From Peptostreptococcus russellii (GTDB lineage Bacteria; Bacillota; Clostridia; Peptostreptococcales; Peptostreptococcaceae), in the NCBI RefSeq assembly GCF_900110295.1, contig NZ_FODF01000002.1:1-64000 (forward strand): a stretch of DNA of 64,000 nucleotides, read 5' to 3'. Both the position numbers and the translations under genes were made by a program. Positions 34,931 through 44,414 of the stretch are shown here, one piece after another. Below the pieces are notes generated by a model. It made no database searches, was not told the DNA's origin, and saw nothing but the letters and a program-made list of their open reading frames with translations. How positions within the stretch are numbered: position 1 is the stretch's first letter; each line of letters starts with the position of its first letter.

Positions 34931-37075
34931 TTATCTTATACTTGCATTACTTTGAACTATTACAGGAGTTCCTACAGATACGTTATTATATAAAACTCCT
35001 ACTGCATTTAATGGAGTGTTTATACAACCATGTGAACCTGCATAAAGATATCTATTGCCACCATATACTGGTTGCCAATAAGCATCATGTATTCCTATAC
35101 TTCCGTTAAATGGTATCCAATACTTTACAGGTGACGCATACCCCGGTCCTCTTAATACTACATTTCTCATTTTGCTCTTTATTGTGAACATTCCAGGAGG
35201 AGTTGCCATACCTTTATTAGGATTTCCTGAAACTATCGGAGTTGAAACTACTGCCTTATTATCCTTCCAAACCCACATATGCTGTGTTTTCAGATCTATT
35301 TGAACATACTTCTTACCAAGATTCATAGCACCCTTTGGAGCTTCCTTCTTTGTATAACTTGGAATAAGATTATAGTATGATTTTCCACTATTAAGCATAT
35401 CTGCAAGCTTATTTACTTCTTTATTAGTATCTATTACAGCTCCAAAACCTGATTTATCTATTACTATATTACCGTTTTTCTTATATGCATATGCACTAGA
35501 AGAATTGTCTACTATTGAACTTAAATCAATATCTGATACAAATCTGTTTAGCATCTCTTTATTGAACTCAATATTAAACCCATTGTTGGAATTACAATTT
35601 ATCATTGCTAAGATGCTATTACCATCTAGAGTTTTCTTATTTCCAGCTACATTATAAGTTATAGTTATATGTTCATAAGACATCATTTTATTGAAAGCAT
35701 CTTCTGCCTTTTTATTATTTCTATTTACTATAAAGTCAGACATATTTTCCATATATCTTCTAAAGTTTTTGCCACCGCTTACTTGAACCATACTTGTAAG
35801 TGTGTTTCTGTTATTATTTAAGTTCTTCATCTGTTCATATGTAAGCCCTCTATCTTCTGAGACCAACATAACAGGACCTTCCTCAAATGTAGATTCTCCA
35901 CTTTCCTGTCTTTTTCTATCTGTTTTTATATTATCATTTCTTTTATCTTCTATATTTTCAGTTGAAATATTTTGATTCGATATAGTTTTATCTTCATCAG
36001 ATTTTATAGTTATATCCTTTAAATCTTCACTTTCAGTTGAATTTATTTTAGAATTTTCCTCATTTATACTTTCTTCCTTTGAAGATATATTTTCTTTTAC
36101 TTCTCCATCGTCTTTCTTACTAATGCTTGCATCTAAATTTTCTTTTTCTAAATTATCTACTTTTGTTTTTTCTGGATTACTTTTTTCAGCTTCAATATAA
36201 GCTACATCTTCACCACTGTTGTTACTAGCAATAATTCCAGCATTTATTAAAACCGAATCTATTAATTTAGACGGGTTTCTGCTTCCATCATCTGCTATAT
36301 AAACTGCCTTGTAATTTTTATAAAATTTATCTATTAATTTTAAATTTGTTTCCTGTCTATTACTACCAGAGATACGTTCTACATTTCTAGCCACACTTTC
36401 AAAACTATTTGGTAAACTGGACTTCCCACCTATTAGATATACATTTCCTATGGCTAAATTTTTTAAATTTAATTTTATTTCTTCAGATTTATTTTTATCT
36501 GCAAAGATTATAGGAGCGTTATTTTTCGCTGCTACTGCACCTGCTCCTGCAGCATCTGCTAATCCCCTTATCCCATTGACTACAAAAGCTTCTTCTAATT
36601 TTACACTAGAAAAATCTTTCAATCTTTTTGCTATATTTACAGAAGTTTCTACTCTAGTATTTCCCGATATCCTCTCTACTTTGTATCCTTCAGACTTCAA
36701 TCTATCTTCTACATTTTTTGAAACAGAATTATAACCACCTATTATAATAACTCTCTTTGAATTTAATCTCTTTATTTCCTCTTTACTTTCCCACTTTAAA
36801 GCATTGCTATCTGTTAAAAGAACGGGGGCTTTTAGCTTACTCGCAAGCGGTGCAACAGAAAGAGAATCTGCAACAGCTTGTGAATTTACAAGCATTACAT
36901 TTTCAGATCCCTTATCCCATCCATTCTTAGATATGCTAACTGCTGTTGAAAATCTATCATTACCACTTATATCTTTTACTATATATTCATCAGCATAAGA
37001 GCTAATAGATAATATTGGAGCCAATAATGCTGCCAAAGAAATTGCTACTATTGATTTTTTTATAAATTTATTCAT
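34931..37075 (-). CDS. Secreted L,D-transpeptidase with CWB2 S-layer anchoring repeats
   Basis: 714 aa. A Sec signal (MNKFIKKSIVAISLAALLAP, ending near SYA) is followed by CWB2 repeats of the FSTAVSISKNGW / VMLVNSQAVADSL / VIIIGGYNSVS type (~30-300), which bind anionic cell-wall polymer PSII in Peptostreptococcaceae. Then come an acidic Glu/Lys/Asn-rich linker (~300-400), a helical domain, and a C-terminal YkuD domain with HDAYW and the catalytic SHGCIN (Cys684). It makes 3-3 peptidoglycan cross-links. The layout matches Cwp22 (LdtCd3) of C. difficile. The ATG at 37075 is chosen because TTGGGAGGTATTATT precedes it. Confidence 0.92.
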   Translation of the reverse strand: MNKFIKKSIVAISLAALLAPILSISSYADEYIVKDISGNDRFSTAVSISKNGWDKGSENVMLVNSQAVADSLSVAPLASKLKAPVLLTDSNALKWESKEEIKRLNSKRVIIIGGYNSVSKNVEDRLKSEGYKVERISGNTRVETSVNIAKRLKDFSSVKLEEAFVVNGIRGLADAAGAGAVAAKNNAPIIFADKNKSEEIKLNLKNLAIGNVYLIGGKSSLPNSFESVARNVERISGSNRQETNLKLIDKFYKNYKAVYIADDGSRNPSKLIDSVLINAGIIASNNSGEDVAYIEAEKSNPEKTKVDNLEKENLDASISKKDDGEVKENISSKEESINEENSKINSTESEDLKDITIKSDEDKTISNQNISTENIEDKRNDNIKTDRKRQESGESTFEEGPVMLVSEDRGLTYEQMKNLNNNRNTLTSMVQVSGGKNFRRYMENMSDFIVNRNNKKAEDAFNKMMSYEHITITYNVAGNKKTLDGNSILAMINCNSNNGFNIEFNKEMLNRFVSDIDLSSIVDNSSSAYAYKKNGNIVIDKSGFGAVIDTNKEVNKLADMLNSGKSYYNLIPSYTKKEAPKGAMNLGKKYVQIDLKTQHMWVWKDNKAVVSTPIVSGNPNKGMATPPGMFTIKSKMRNVVLRGPGYASPVKYWIPFNGSIGIHDAYWQPVYGGNRYLYAGSHGCINTPLNAVGVLYNNVSVGTPVIVQSNASIR

Positions 37076-37083
37076 AATAATAC

Positions 37084-37500
37084 CTCCCAAAGGTTTTCCC
37101 TATATCTATAGTATATCTAATTAACTGCTTTACTTTCAACATCTTATTGGTAACAATATTGTCTTTCATAATTATAAAAAGTAACAGTTTGTTATTATAT
37201 ATTATTTTAGAAAATAGGATAATTTTTTTTATTACTTTATAGTAAATAGCAAAATATTGATTATATTGTTTCAATTTTAGAGATATATTTATTTTTTTCT
37301 TTCTAAATTAATGAATGATATTTCTCTTTAATTTCACAAAGTTAATACTTTCGTTTCTTTTTTGTAATATAAAGCACTTTCATTCTTTCGCTTTATTAAA
37401 ACAAAAATTTTTTTTGTGCAACCATTGATATTTTTTTATTTTCTTATATTAATTTGTTCTTTTATATGTTTTTATGGTAGAATAAATACATTAGAATAAA
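37084..37500. other. AT-rich intergenic between the Ldt gene and thyA
   Basis: Runs of A and T and no ribosome-site-bearing ORF; the thyA promoter is at its right end. Confidence 0.4.
37454..37483 (+). promoter_or_regulatory. thyA promoter
   Basis: TTGTTC at 37454-37459, 18 nt, then TAGAAT at 37478-37483. Upstream of 37440 the gap to 37076 is AT-rich without recognisable sites. Confidence 0.5.
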
Positions 37501-37525
37501 TTAAGAAATAATTAAGGAGGATATT

Positions 37526-38362
37526 ATGACTATCGCTGATAAAAATTTTAAAAAGCTATGTATGGACATACTAAATAGTGGAAATAATACTTTAGGAGAA
37601 AAGGTTAGACCTAAATATGCAGATGGAACTCCATCTCATACATATTTTGTAAATCAAGTATTTGAAAAGTATGATTTATCAAAAGGTGAACTTCCTATTT
37701 TAACATTAAGACAAACTGCTTGGAAGTCAGGAATTAAAGAAATTCTTTGGATTTACCAGGACCAAAGTAATGACTTAGATCTTTTAAAGAACAAGTATTC
37801 TATCACATGGTGGGATGAATGGGATATTGGTAACAGAACTATAGGACAGAGATATGGTGCAACTGTTAAAAAATATGACTTAATGAATAAGCTTTTAGAC
37901 GGTCTAAAGAATCAACCTTATGGTAGACGTCATATTATTAACCTTTATCAGGAAACAGACCTTGAATCAACTAAGGGCTTGCACCCTTGTGCTATGGAAA
38001 CTCAGTGGAGTGTAAGAGATGGATATCTTGATATGACTCTTATTCAGCGTTCTTCAGATGTTCCAGTTGCAAATGCAATAAATAAAATACAATATGTAGC
38101 TCTTTTAATGATGGTTGCAAGACATGTTGGTCTTGAAGCAGGTGTATTCTGCCACTATGTAAACAATGCGCACATATATGATAGACACATTGAACAGGTA
38201 AAAGAACTTTTAAATAGAGAGCCACAAGAAGAAGATCATAATAAGGTAAGACTAGTTCTTAATCCTGAAAAAACTAATTTTTATGATTTTACTATAGATG
38301 ATTTTAAAATGGAAAATTACAATCCTATAAAACCTAACTTAAAATTTGAATTAGCAATATAG
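37526..38362 (+). CDS. thyA: Thymidylate synthase
   Basis: 278 aa. It methylates dUMP to dTMP using methylene-tetrahydrofolate, producing dihydrofolate. The active-site Cys lies in GLHPCAMETQWSVR, with the dUMP-binding RSSDVPVANAINK block and the C-terminal phosphate-binding VNNAHIYDRHIEQ region. The length is normal. It is followed 24 nt later by the dihydrofolate reductase gene, the classical thyA-folA pair that closes the folate cycle. Confidence 0.96.
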   Translation: MTIADKNFKKLCMDILNSGNNTLGEKVRPKYADGTPSHTYFVNQVFEKYDLSKGELPILTLRQTAWKSGIKEILWIYQDQSNDLDLLKNKYSITWWDEWDIGNRTIGQRYGATVKKYDLMNKLLDGLKNQPYGRRHIINLYQETDLESTKGLHPCAMETQWSVRDGYLDMTLIQRSSDVPVANAINKIQYVALLMMVARHVGLEAGVFCHYVNNAHIYDRHIEQVKELLNREPQEEDHNKVRLVLNPEKTNFYDFTIDDFKMENYNPIKPNLKFELAI

Positions 38363-38386
38363 TTTTATATAGAAAAGAGGTATTAA

Positions 38387-38890
38387 ATGTATAATAATAT
38401 ATATATTATCGTTGCAATGACGGAAAAGACAAATGCTATTGGTATCGATGGTGGTATGCTTTATCATTTAAAAGACGATTTAAAATATTTCAAGGAAACA
38501 ACTTTAAATCATACAATAGTTTGTGGAAGAAAAACATATTTTAGTTTTCCAAAAAGACCTCTTCCAAATAGAAAAAATATTGTCTTAACTAGAACTGATA
38601 ACATTTTTGAAGGAGCCTCCACGCTTCACTCAAAAGAAGAAGTTTTAAAATATGCCAAAGATAATCCCAGTGAAGAGATATTTATTTGTGGTGGTGACAA
38701 TGTGTATGCTCAATTTATGGATTCAGCTTCAAAATTATTTGTTACTATTATAGAAGAGAAGGAAAAAGTATCTGCTGATAGTTTTTTCCCTAATATAGAT
38801 AAAAAAATTTGGAAAATATCTAGTGTTTCAGACTATATATGCCCTGAAAATGCACCTAGATACAGATTTTTTATATTTGATAGAATTTAA
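38387..38890 (+). CDS. folA: Dihydrofolate reductase
   Basis: 167 aa. It regenerates tetrahydrofolate from dihydrofolate with NADPH. The N-terminal IYIIVAMTEKTNAIGIDGGM loop, GRKTYFSFPKRPLPNRKNIVLTR and EIFICGGDNVYAQFM are all DHFR landmarks. AAGAGGTATTAA precedes the ATG. Second gene of the thyA operon, ending in a bidirectional terminator. Confidence 0.94.
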   Translation: MYNNIYIIVAMTEKTNAIGIDGGMLYHLKDDLKYFKETTLNHTIVCGRKTYFSFPKRPLPNRKNIVLTRTDNIFEGASTLHSKEEVLKYAKDNPSEEIFICGGDNVYAQFMDSASKLFVTIIEEKEKVSADSFFPNIDKKIWKISSVSDYICPENAPRYRFFIFDRI

Positions 38891-38899
38891 TTAAAAATA

Positions 38900-38945
38900 A
38901 GCAGCAAGTTTACAAATTCAATTGTATCCTTGCTGCTATTTTTTA
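38900..38945. terminator. Bidirectional terminator
   Basis: AGCAGCAAG and CTTGCTGCT around an A/T loop, then TATTTTTT; serves folA (+) and the Crp/Fnr gene (-). Confidence 0.75.
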
Positions 38946-39030
38946 TCACTAAAAACATATTATTTATCAAATATATATTATTGCTTTTAAGTGTCAATAA
39001 TATTATTTTTATATTTCACAAAAGCTTATT

Positions 39031-39687
39031 TTATAAAAGTGATTGAAGGTATTCTTTATCTATTACTCTTATTTTTTTCTTTTCTAACTCAATAATTCCT
39101 TCTGTATCTAAAAACTTTAATTCTTGATTTAAACTACTTCTGTTTACATGTAGTATGTCTGCCAATACTTCCTGAGAGTTTGGTATTTCAATTAATTTAT
39201 CAGGATTTTTTACATGTAAAAGCCAAAAACTAAGCCTGTCTAACACTCTTCTATATTGAGTACATCTTATTATCAACTTGCTATAACAACAGTATTCTGC
39301 TACAAATCTTAGTATATTGTGAAGAAAAACCTGATCATTATCAATAATCGGTATGAGATCTTTTACCTTAAGCCATACTACTCTAGATTTCTTTAGGGCA
39401 TATGTATTTGAAAAATTCTTCTTAATTCCGCCGTATACTAAGTAAAATGGAAATGCATCTCCAGCAAAATAGTATGATGAATTTAATTCCTTTCCTTCTG
39501 AAGTATATTCTGTTGCTTTTAAAGCTCCAGTAAGTATTATACATACAGATTCAATAGCTTCCCCTTCACTCGATACTAACTCATTTGCCTTATATGATTT
39601 TTCTTCTTTTGGCATATTTTCTATAGCTTTTTTTGATTCTTCTGATATACCTTCAAATATCATCCTGTCCCAAAATAAATCATTCAT
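39031..39687 (-). CDS. Crp/Fnr-family transcriptional regulator (second copy)
   Basis: 218 aa. The cyclic-nucleotide-binding-like barrel (NELVSSEGEAIESVCIILTGALKATEYTSEGKEL) and a C-terminal helix-turn-helix (EVLADILHVNRSSLNQELKFLDTEGIIEL) are clear. Four Cys occur (CC, C in SKLIIRCTQ, C in ESVCII), not arranged like the Fnr cluster. The ATG at 39687 follows GAGGTGAGTTGT. It differs clearly from the other Crp/Fnr protein in the window. It lies between folA and the grd region, so control of Stickland genes is possible but unproven. Confidence 0.88.
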   Translation of the reverse strand: MNDLFWDRMIFEGISEESKKAIENMPKEEKSYKANELVSSEGEAIESVCIILTGALKATEYTSEGKELNSSYYFAGDAFPFYLVYGGIKKNFSNTYALKKSRVVWLKVKDLIPIIDNDQVFLHNILRFVAEYCCYSKLIIRCTQYRRVLDRLSFWLLHVKNPDKLIEIPNSQEVLADILHVNRSSLNQELKFLDTEGIIELEKKKIRVIDKEYLQSLL

Positions 39688-39969
39688 ACAACTCACCTCG
39701 TCCAACTTTTACACATTACTATAATTATATAATCTATACATTAACAATATTATATCATGCATTATTATTCAGAATTGATTGTTTTTTTAACTATTTGATA
39801 TATATTATATATATAATTAGAAATTATTACCCATAAACTTATTTTTGTATTTAAAACTCTATTTATCTTATTTTTCTATAACATTATCTCCTAATATAGA
39901 TATATTCTTTTTATAATAAACTAGCTTTTTTCTGTAAATAATTTTATTTAGACATTTTAAACAGAAAAA
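39688..39969. other. AT-rich gene-free stretch before the YkvI terminator
   Basis: Left part of a 445-nt gap with several poly-A/T runs and no convincing ORF; a possible promoter for the Crp/Fnr gene lies near its left edge. Confidence 0.4.
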
Positions 39970-40008
39970 GTGATACAGTTATAGAAATATTACCATGAAC
40001 TGTATCAC
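39970..40008 (-). terminator. Terminator after the YkvI-type transporter gene
   Basis: GTGATACAGTT and AACTGTATCAC form a perfect 11-bp stem; the minus strand continues TTTTTCTG. A second element is not seen in the rest of the 39688-40132 gap. Confidence 0.7.
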
Positions 40009-40132
40009 CTTTCGTCAAATATAGCTAGGCTAAATTTAGACATTTGTGTTTATATAAATTATTTTTTATAGGCATTTTTTTAACAAATACAATTATATCT
40101 TTTTTATTTTTTCAATTCATTTATATTTTTAT

Positions 40133-41227
40133 TTATATTCTTTTCCATTGGATAGATCTTATTATCATTATTATCAATAGACCTAGACCAACATAACCAT
40201 TAAGTACATACACTACATTTACTAATGAGTCAAATTTTAGTATTAATCCTATTACAGCTCCTGCAACACCTAAAACAACTGCTAAAACTTTAAACTTGGT
40301 AGTTTTTTCCTTTGCAAATCTTGCTATTACAGACCACAATAATGGAACAGAAGTTGTGTATATTCCCAATAAAATTATTATTGAAAACACATTTGCCAAC
40401 ATAGGATGAATTTTTCCTGCTAATATAAGAGTTGGTATTTGAGTGCCTTTTAAACTTCCTATTGAGAAGAATATTCCCAGAGACATTAAAAGAACCGCTA
40501 AAGAAAATCCTGCAGCACCTCCAAAGGCACCTATCTTACCTTCCTTATCACTATTTGCACCTGCTCCAACCTGTCCTAGAAAAGCTGCTAGCCACAACAT
40601 ACAAAAACCTACATATGATCCAGCTGCAAGAAACCAATTAGTGGATGCTACTTTTATTTCTTTATTAGCCACTAGTTCGTGTATTATCTTTGGAGCTTCT
40701 TTTGCTCCATCAAGATTTGTAAATATACTTACAGCTCCTACAAATATGGCTATTATAACTATTACTGGTCCTATGTTACCTATTACTTCAACTATTCTAC
40801 TTAGTCCAAACAAAACAGTTACAACTGCTAAAGTTGCCATTAATATTCCACCTGCATATGGTGACCAACCGTAGTGTTGTGAAGTAGTTGCACCTGCTCC
40901 TCCGATCATTACTGTAAATGAAAGGAAAATAAAGAAAATTGAAAAATAGTCATAAAATGTTCCCAAAGCTTTTCCACAATAATATCTATATATATCGTTT
41001 GGAGTAGCAAATTTATTATTATAACCAGCAGATATAAAGCTTATCCCCACATAGCTTAGCAGTATGAATGTTACAAATACTCCCAAAATACCTTTGTAAC
41101 CCCAAGCTGCAAAATACTGCATTACTTCTTGTCCTGTTGCAAATCCTGAACCAATTAACAGAGCTATAAATGCTCCTGCATAGTTTACTACCTTACCAAA
41201 CTTTACTACTTCTTTAGAATCTTTCAT
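40133..41227 (-). CDS. YkvI-family membrane transporter
   Basis: 364 aa with about ten membrane helices and the family opening VNYAGAFIALLIGSGFATGQEVMQYFA (GSGFATGQE motif). This group belongs to the amino acid-polyamine-cation superfamily in its broad sense; the substrate is not established. It sits just downstream of grdB, separated by a terminator hairpin, and its start has AAGGGAGAGG. The position suggests import of the Grd substrate (glycine, sarcosine or betaine), an inference from context only. Confidence 0.82.
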   Translation of the reverse strand: MKDSKEVVKFGKVVNYAGAFIALLIGSGFATGQEVMQYFAAWGYKGILGVFVTFILLSYVGISFISAGYNNKFATPNDIYRYYCGKALGTFYDYFSIFFIFLSFTVMIGGAGATTSQHYGWSPYAGGILMATLAVVTVLFGLSRIVEVIGNIGPVIVIIAIFVGAVSIFTNLDGAKEAPKIIHELVANKEIKVASTNWFLAAGSYVGFCMLWLAAFLGQVGAGANSDKEGKIGAFGGAAGFSLAVLLMSLGIFFSIGSLKGTQIPTLILAGKIHPMLANVFSIIILLGIYTTSVPLLWSVIARFAKEKTTKFKVLAVVLGVAGAVIGLILKFDSLVNVVYVLNGYVGLGLLIIMIIRSIQWKRI

Positions 41228-41251
41228 AAAAATCCTCTCCCTTAAAAAAAT

Positions 41252-41282
41252 AACCAGGGACAGATATTTACTGGCCCTGGTT
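41252..41282 (-). terminator. Terminator after grdB
   Basis: AACCAGGG and CCCTGGTT form an 8-bp stem; the minus strand continues ATTTTTTTAAGG. Partial read-through into the transporter gene is possible. Confidence 0.75.
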
Positions 41283-41327
41283 TTTCTGTGTATTACAATA
41301 AGTTAGTTATTTGTAGGCCTTTTTAAT

Positions 41328-42623
41328 TTAGAACATTGTAGGTCCATCTACTTCTGTAGATAAAGCTTCTATTGCTCTGTCTACTAATGAATTTCTCAAA
41401 GAAAATTCCTTTTTTCCCTTTTCTGGATTACCTACTGGATAAGGTATTGCAACAGTAGGAACTATTCTATTAGCTCCAACTGACTTTGATATTGTAACTA
41501 TTGTAGCCATATGTACAATAGGAATTCCATATCTTTCTATTTCTTTGACCATCGTTGCACCGCAACGAGTACAAGTTCCTCACGTAGAAGTTAGGATAAC
41601 GCCATCTACACCAGCATCTTTTAATTCTTGTCCTATTTCAGTACCAAAAGTAATAGAATTTCCTATTGCTGTTCCTGTACCTGTAGTAGTGTAGAACATA
41701 TCGAATACTTTTCCAATTTTGCCTTCTTTTTCAAGCATTCTTAAAGAGTCAAGTGGAACAACTCTATCTGGATCTTCATTTGCATATACTGGGTCATATC
41801 CGCCATGTATTGTACAGTAATCGCCTTTTAAAGCATCTAGTTTTGATACATCATACTTACCCCACTTCTGAGCCGAAGCTGACTGAATTCTATCTGGATT
41901 TCCTAGTGGAACTATACCACCTGAAGTAACAAGTGCAATAGTTGCTTTTGACATATCCTTTATTGCAGGAGCTGGATCTACAGTATCAAATACAGGCATT
42001 GGAAGTTCAGTCTTAAACTCCTCACCATTCAATCTCTTCATCAGTAGCTCTACTGCTCTTTGAGAACCAGTTTTTTCAGAGAATACTGTCAGTCTCTTTC
42101 CTTGAGCAAAATAATTATCTACATCAGGCTTTACAAGTTCTCCATTTAATATTTTTTCACTTATTTTTGCCATTATCGGAAGTGCTTTTCTCATTTTTGC
42201 TGCTGAATCACCAGTTTTCGCTACATAAGCTACTTTTCTAGCTTCTTCAAGACCTGGATTTTCTTCATACATACCTGATATTACAGGAATCCCTATTTCT
42301 TTAGCGAAAAATTCTGCAACCCCTTGGCATGCCATTCCATAACGACCTGCATTAAATGCTGGACCAGCCACTACAAGATCTGGCTTTATTTCATCGTTTA
42401 TTTTCTTTAAAAACGCTATTGCTTCATCTTTATTTTCATTAAAATAGTTGTCACCACATATTACAGTTGCAACTACTTCGCCTGCATCACCTAATTTTTG
42501 AGCATAAGCTGCTGCTGGCCCAACTGCTTCTTCTTTTAACATAGGAGGTATATCTGCCTTTTCTTCTCCTCCTATCTGTCCAAAGAACTGATTTAGATAG
42601 TATAAGATTTTCTTATTTGACAT
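41328..42623 (-). CDS. grdB: Glycine/sarcosine/betaine reductase component B, selenoprotein subunit (GrdB/GrdF/GrdH)
   Basis: 431 aa with an in-frame UGA at 41582-41580 read as selenocysteine (residue 348). Flanks fit the family exactly: GVILTST before and GTCTRCGATMVKEIERYG after it. The start MSNKKILYYLNQFFGQIGGEE is typical of GrdB and follows AAGGAGGAAGAAAA. GrdB is the substrate-activating subunit of the Stickland reductase: it binds the amine substrate as a Schiff base with GrdE and releases acetyl via GrdA/GrdC. Read without selenocysteine it looks split, but the reading frame and downstream homology are continuous. Sequence alone does not separate glycine from sarcosine or betaine. 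Confidence 0.93.
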
Positions 42624-42635
42624 TTTTCTTCCTCC

Positions 42636-43922
42636 TTAATATAATTCTACAGTTGCATTATGTGTACCTATTTCAGAAGTAGAACCTATAACTGCATTTA
42701 ATTCACACTTCATTGTTCCGTCTTCAGGATTGTAAGCTCCTGCCCATCCACCTGCTATATTTGCAATAGCTTCTGGATCTCCTAGCACCTTGTCTGCCTT
42801 CCCTATCTCTACAACATGAGAAACATTTCCTGTAGATACAACAGCAACTGCTTCTTTTGCTACATCTGTAAGTGGTTGGCTCATTCCATCCCAGCCAGAA
42901 CACTCATCTGTAATAAGAACTGACTTTATACCCTGTTTTTCAACTCTTGAGCAAATCATTACAAGGTCTGAGTCTGGATTTCCATAACCTTCTTCAGAAA
43001 CTATTACACCATCTGCTCCAAGGGCCTTACATAATTTTGCTGTATAGTCGCAAGAAACAAACTTACCATCTAAAGTAGTCTTTTCAGGAACAAGAACTAC
43101 ACCTATAAAGTTTATTTCTTTTCCATGAAGTTTATAAAGTTCTTTTATTACTGCATTATTTTGATGCTGATAAGTAGTTATCTTATCACAAGCGGCAACA
43201 CAGTTACCACTTATTACTGCACCGTCTAGTTCTTCATTAGGATGCATGAAAGTAGGTAATATATGAGCTGAATCTACACCATATATGTAACTAGCATGTA
43301 ACAAGCCCTGAGATATAAGCATCTCTGCATATATAACCTTAGGAAGATTTGGATACTTTTCAGTTTCCTCATCATTATCTCCCATTTCAAATATTTCTAT
43401 ATCATTTGATTCAAGATCTTTTGCCGCCATACCTACTATTTCAGAAGCTCTTAAACCAACTATTCTACAAGCTTCTTCATGTTCATGAGGATCTAAACCA
43501 TCTATTACACTTATATCCACTACGATATTATTTGTTTTAGAAAATGGAGTCCATTTGGCACCTTCTCCCCACATATCAATAACACCTTCTTGGAAACCTA
43601 CTATATCACCAATAGTAACAATTGCAGATCCATCTAAAATATTAACTATACCGTTACCAAGCTGTGCTACATCTGAAGTTACACCTGCAAATCCAGCTGC
43701 TCCCTCAACTTTATATCTAGGCTGGATAACATCCTTAACTGGTATTATTCTTGTCTTTTCGCCTGGCTTTGCCAAATCAATTTTTATATCCTTTACATTT
43801 GGCACCTTTTTTAATTCTGCGATTATTGAATCTTTGTCTAGTACTAATGTAGTACCGTCTACCTTTGTTTCGCTTCCAAATTTAACATCAGTAATTGGAA
43901 TTCTTCTAAGTTCTAGTTTCAA
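42636..43922 (-). CDS. grdE: Glycine/sarcosine/betaine reductase component B proprotein (GrdE/GrdG/GrdI)
   Basis: 428 aa. The family Asn-Cys processing site is visible in ISGNCVAACDKIT (Asn240-Cys241); cleavage there creates the pyruvoyl or equivalent carbonyl group of the beta subunit that binds the substrate amine. The chain then gives two polypeptides. The TTG at 43922 is chosen: it follows AAGGGGTGAATGTA at normal spacing, whereas a GTG nine nt earlier is inside the ribosome site. It precedes grdB by 12 nt. No grdA, grdC, grdD or trxAB genes are next to it. Confidence 0.92.
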   Translation of the reverse strand: MKLELRRIPITDVKFGSETKVDGTTLVLDKDSIIAELKKVPNVKDIKIDLAKPGEKTRIIPVKDVIQPRYKVEGAAGFAGVTSDVAQLGNGIVNILDGSAIVTIGDIVGFQEGVIDMWGEGAKWTPFSKTNNIVVDISVIDGLDPHEHEEACRIVGLRASEIVGMAAKDLESNDIEIFEMGDNDEETEKYPNLPKVIYAEMLISQGLLHASYIYGVDSAHILPTFMHPNEELDGAVISGNCVAACDKITTYQHQNNAVIKELYKLHGKEINFIGVVLVPEKTTLDGKFVSCDYTAKLCKALGADGVIVSEEGYGNPDSDLVMICSRVEKQGIKSVLITDECSGWDGMSQPLTDVAKEAVAVVSTGNVSHVVEIGKADKVLGDPEAIANIAGGWAGAYNPEDGTMKCELNAVIGSTSEIGTHNATVELY

Positions 43923-43937
43923 TACATTCACCCCTTC

Positions 43938-44414
43938 TTATATTTTATTAATACACTTCATGAAACCATTTTCCTTAATTGCAGATATAATTAAATCATA
44001 ATCTATGATTTCATAATCTTTTCTATTTCTTACATCAACATTTCTCTGTCCCATTGTAATATCGTATTTTTGAATACTATCATCTATTATTTCCATTGAT
44101 ATTTCATCTACTTCTTGGGGATTTGCTGATATAAGAATTGATCTAGTAGGAGAATACATCATTCTGATACTAGCAGCTAAGGGATAAGATATCATCTTAT
44201 AACCTATATGTACCATATCTCTAGTTTTCTTGAGAACATCCTTAAAATCACCATCCACAAGAATAATGTTAGAAAACTCTTTTTCGATTTTAGAATTATT
44301 TGTTATTATTAAAAAATCTTTTTCTGAGCTTCTTTCTTTTTCAAACTCTTTAGCAATTCCTAGTGTATAGTTTTTGTCAAGAATATTTTTTGTAATACAA
44401 TCCGCCATTCGCAT
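43938..44414 (-). CDS. grdX: GrdX-family protein
   Basis: 158 aa, the small cytoplasmic protein that commonly opens grd operons; its role is unknown. The segment EFEKERSSEKDFLIITNNSKIEKEF followed by VHIGYKMISYPLAASIRMMY is characteristic in position and length. It lies 15 nt upstream of grdE and is probably the first gene of this operon. The ATG used follows AAGGAGG by only 4 nt, so the ATG two codons later is also possible. Confidence 0.78.
   Translation of the reverse strand: MRMADCITKNILDKNYTLGIAKEFEKERSSEKDFLIITNNSKIEKEFSNIILVDGDFKDVLKKTRDMVHIGYKMISYPLAASIRMMYSPTRSILISANPQEVDEISMEIIDDSIQKYDITMGQRNVDVRNRKDYEIIDYDLIISAIKENGFMKCINKI

Noticed and set aside
37068-37274. 68-codon minus-strand ORF upstream of the CWB2-Ldt gene
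   Set aside because: Overlaps the ribosome site and start of the Ldt gene and has no Shine-Dalgarno site of its own.
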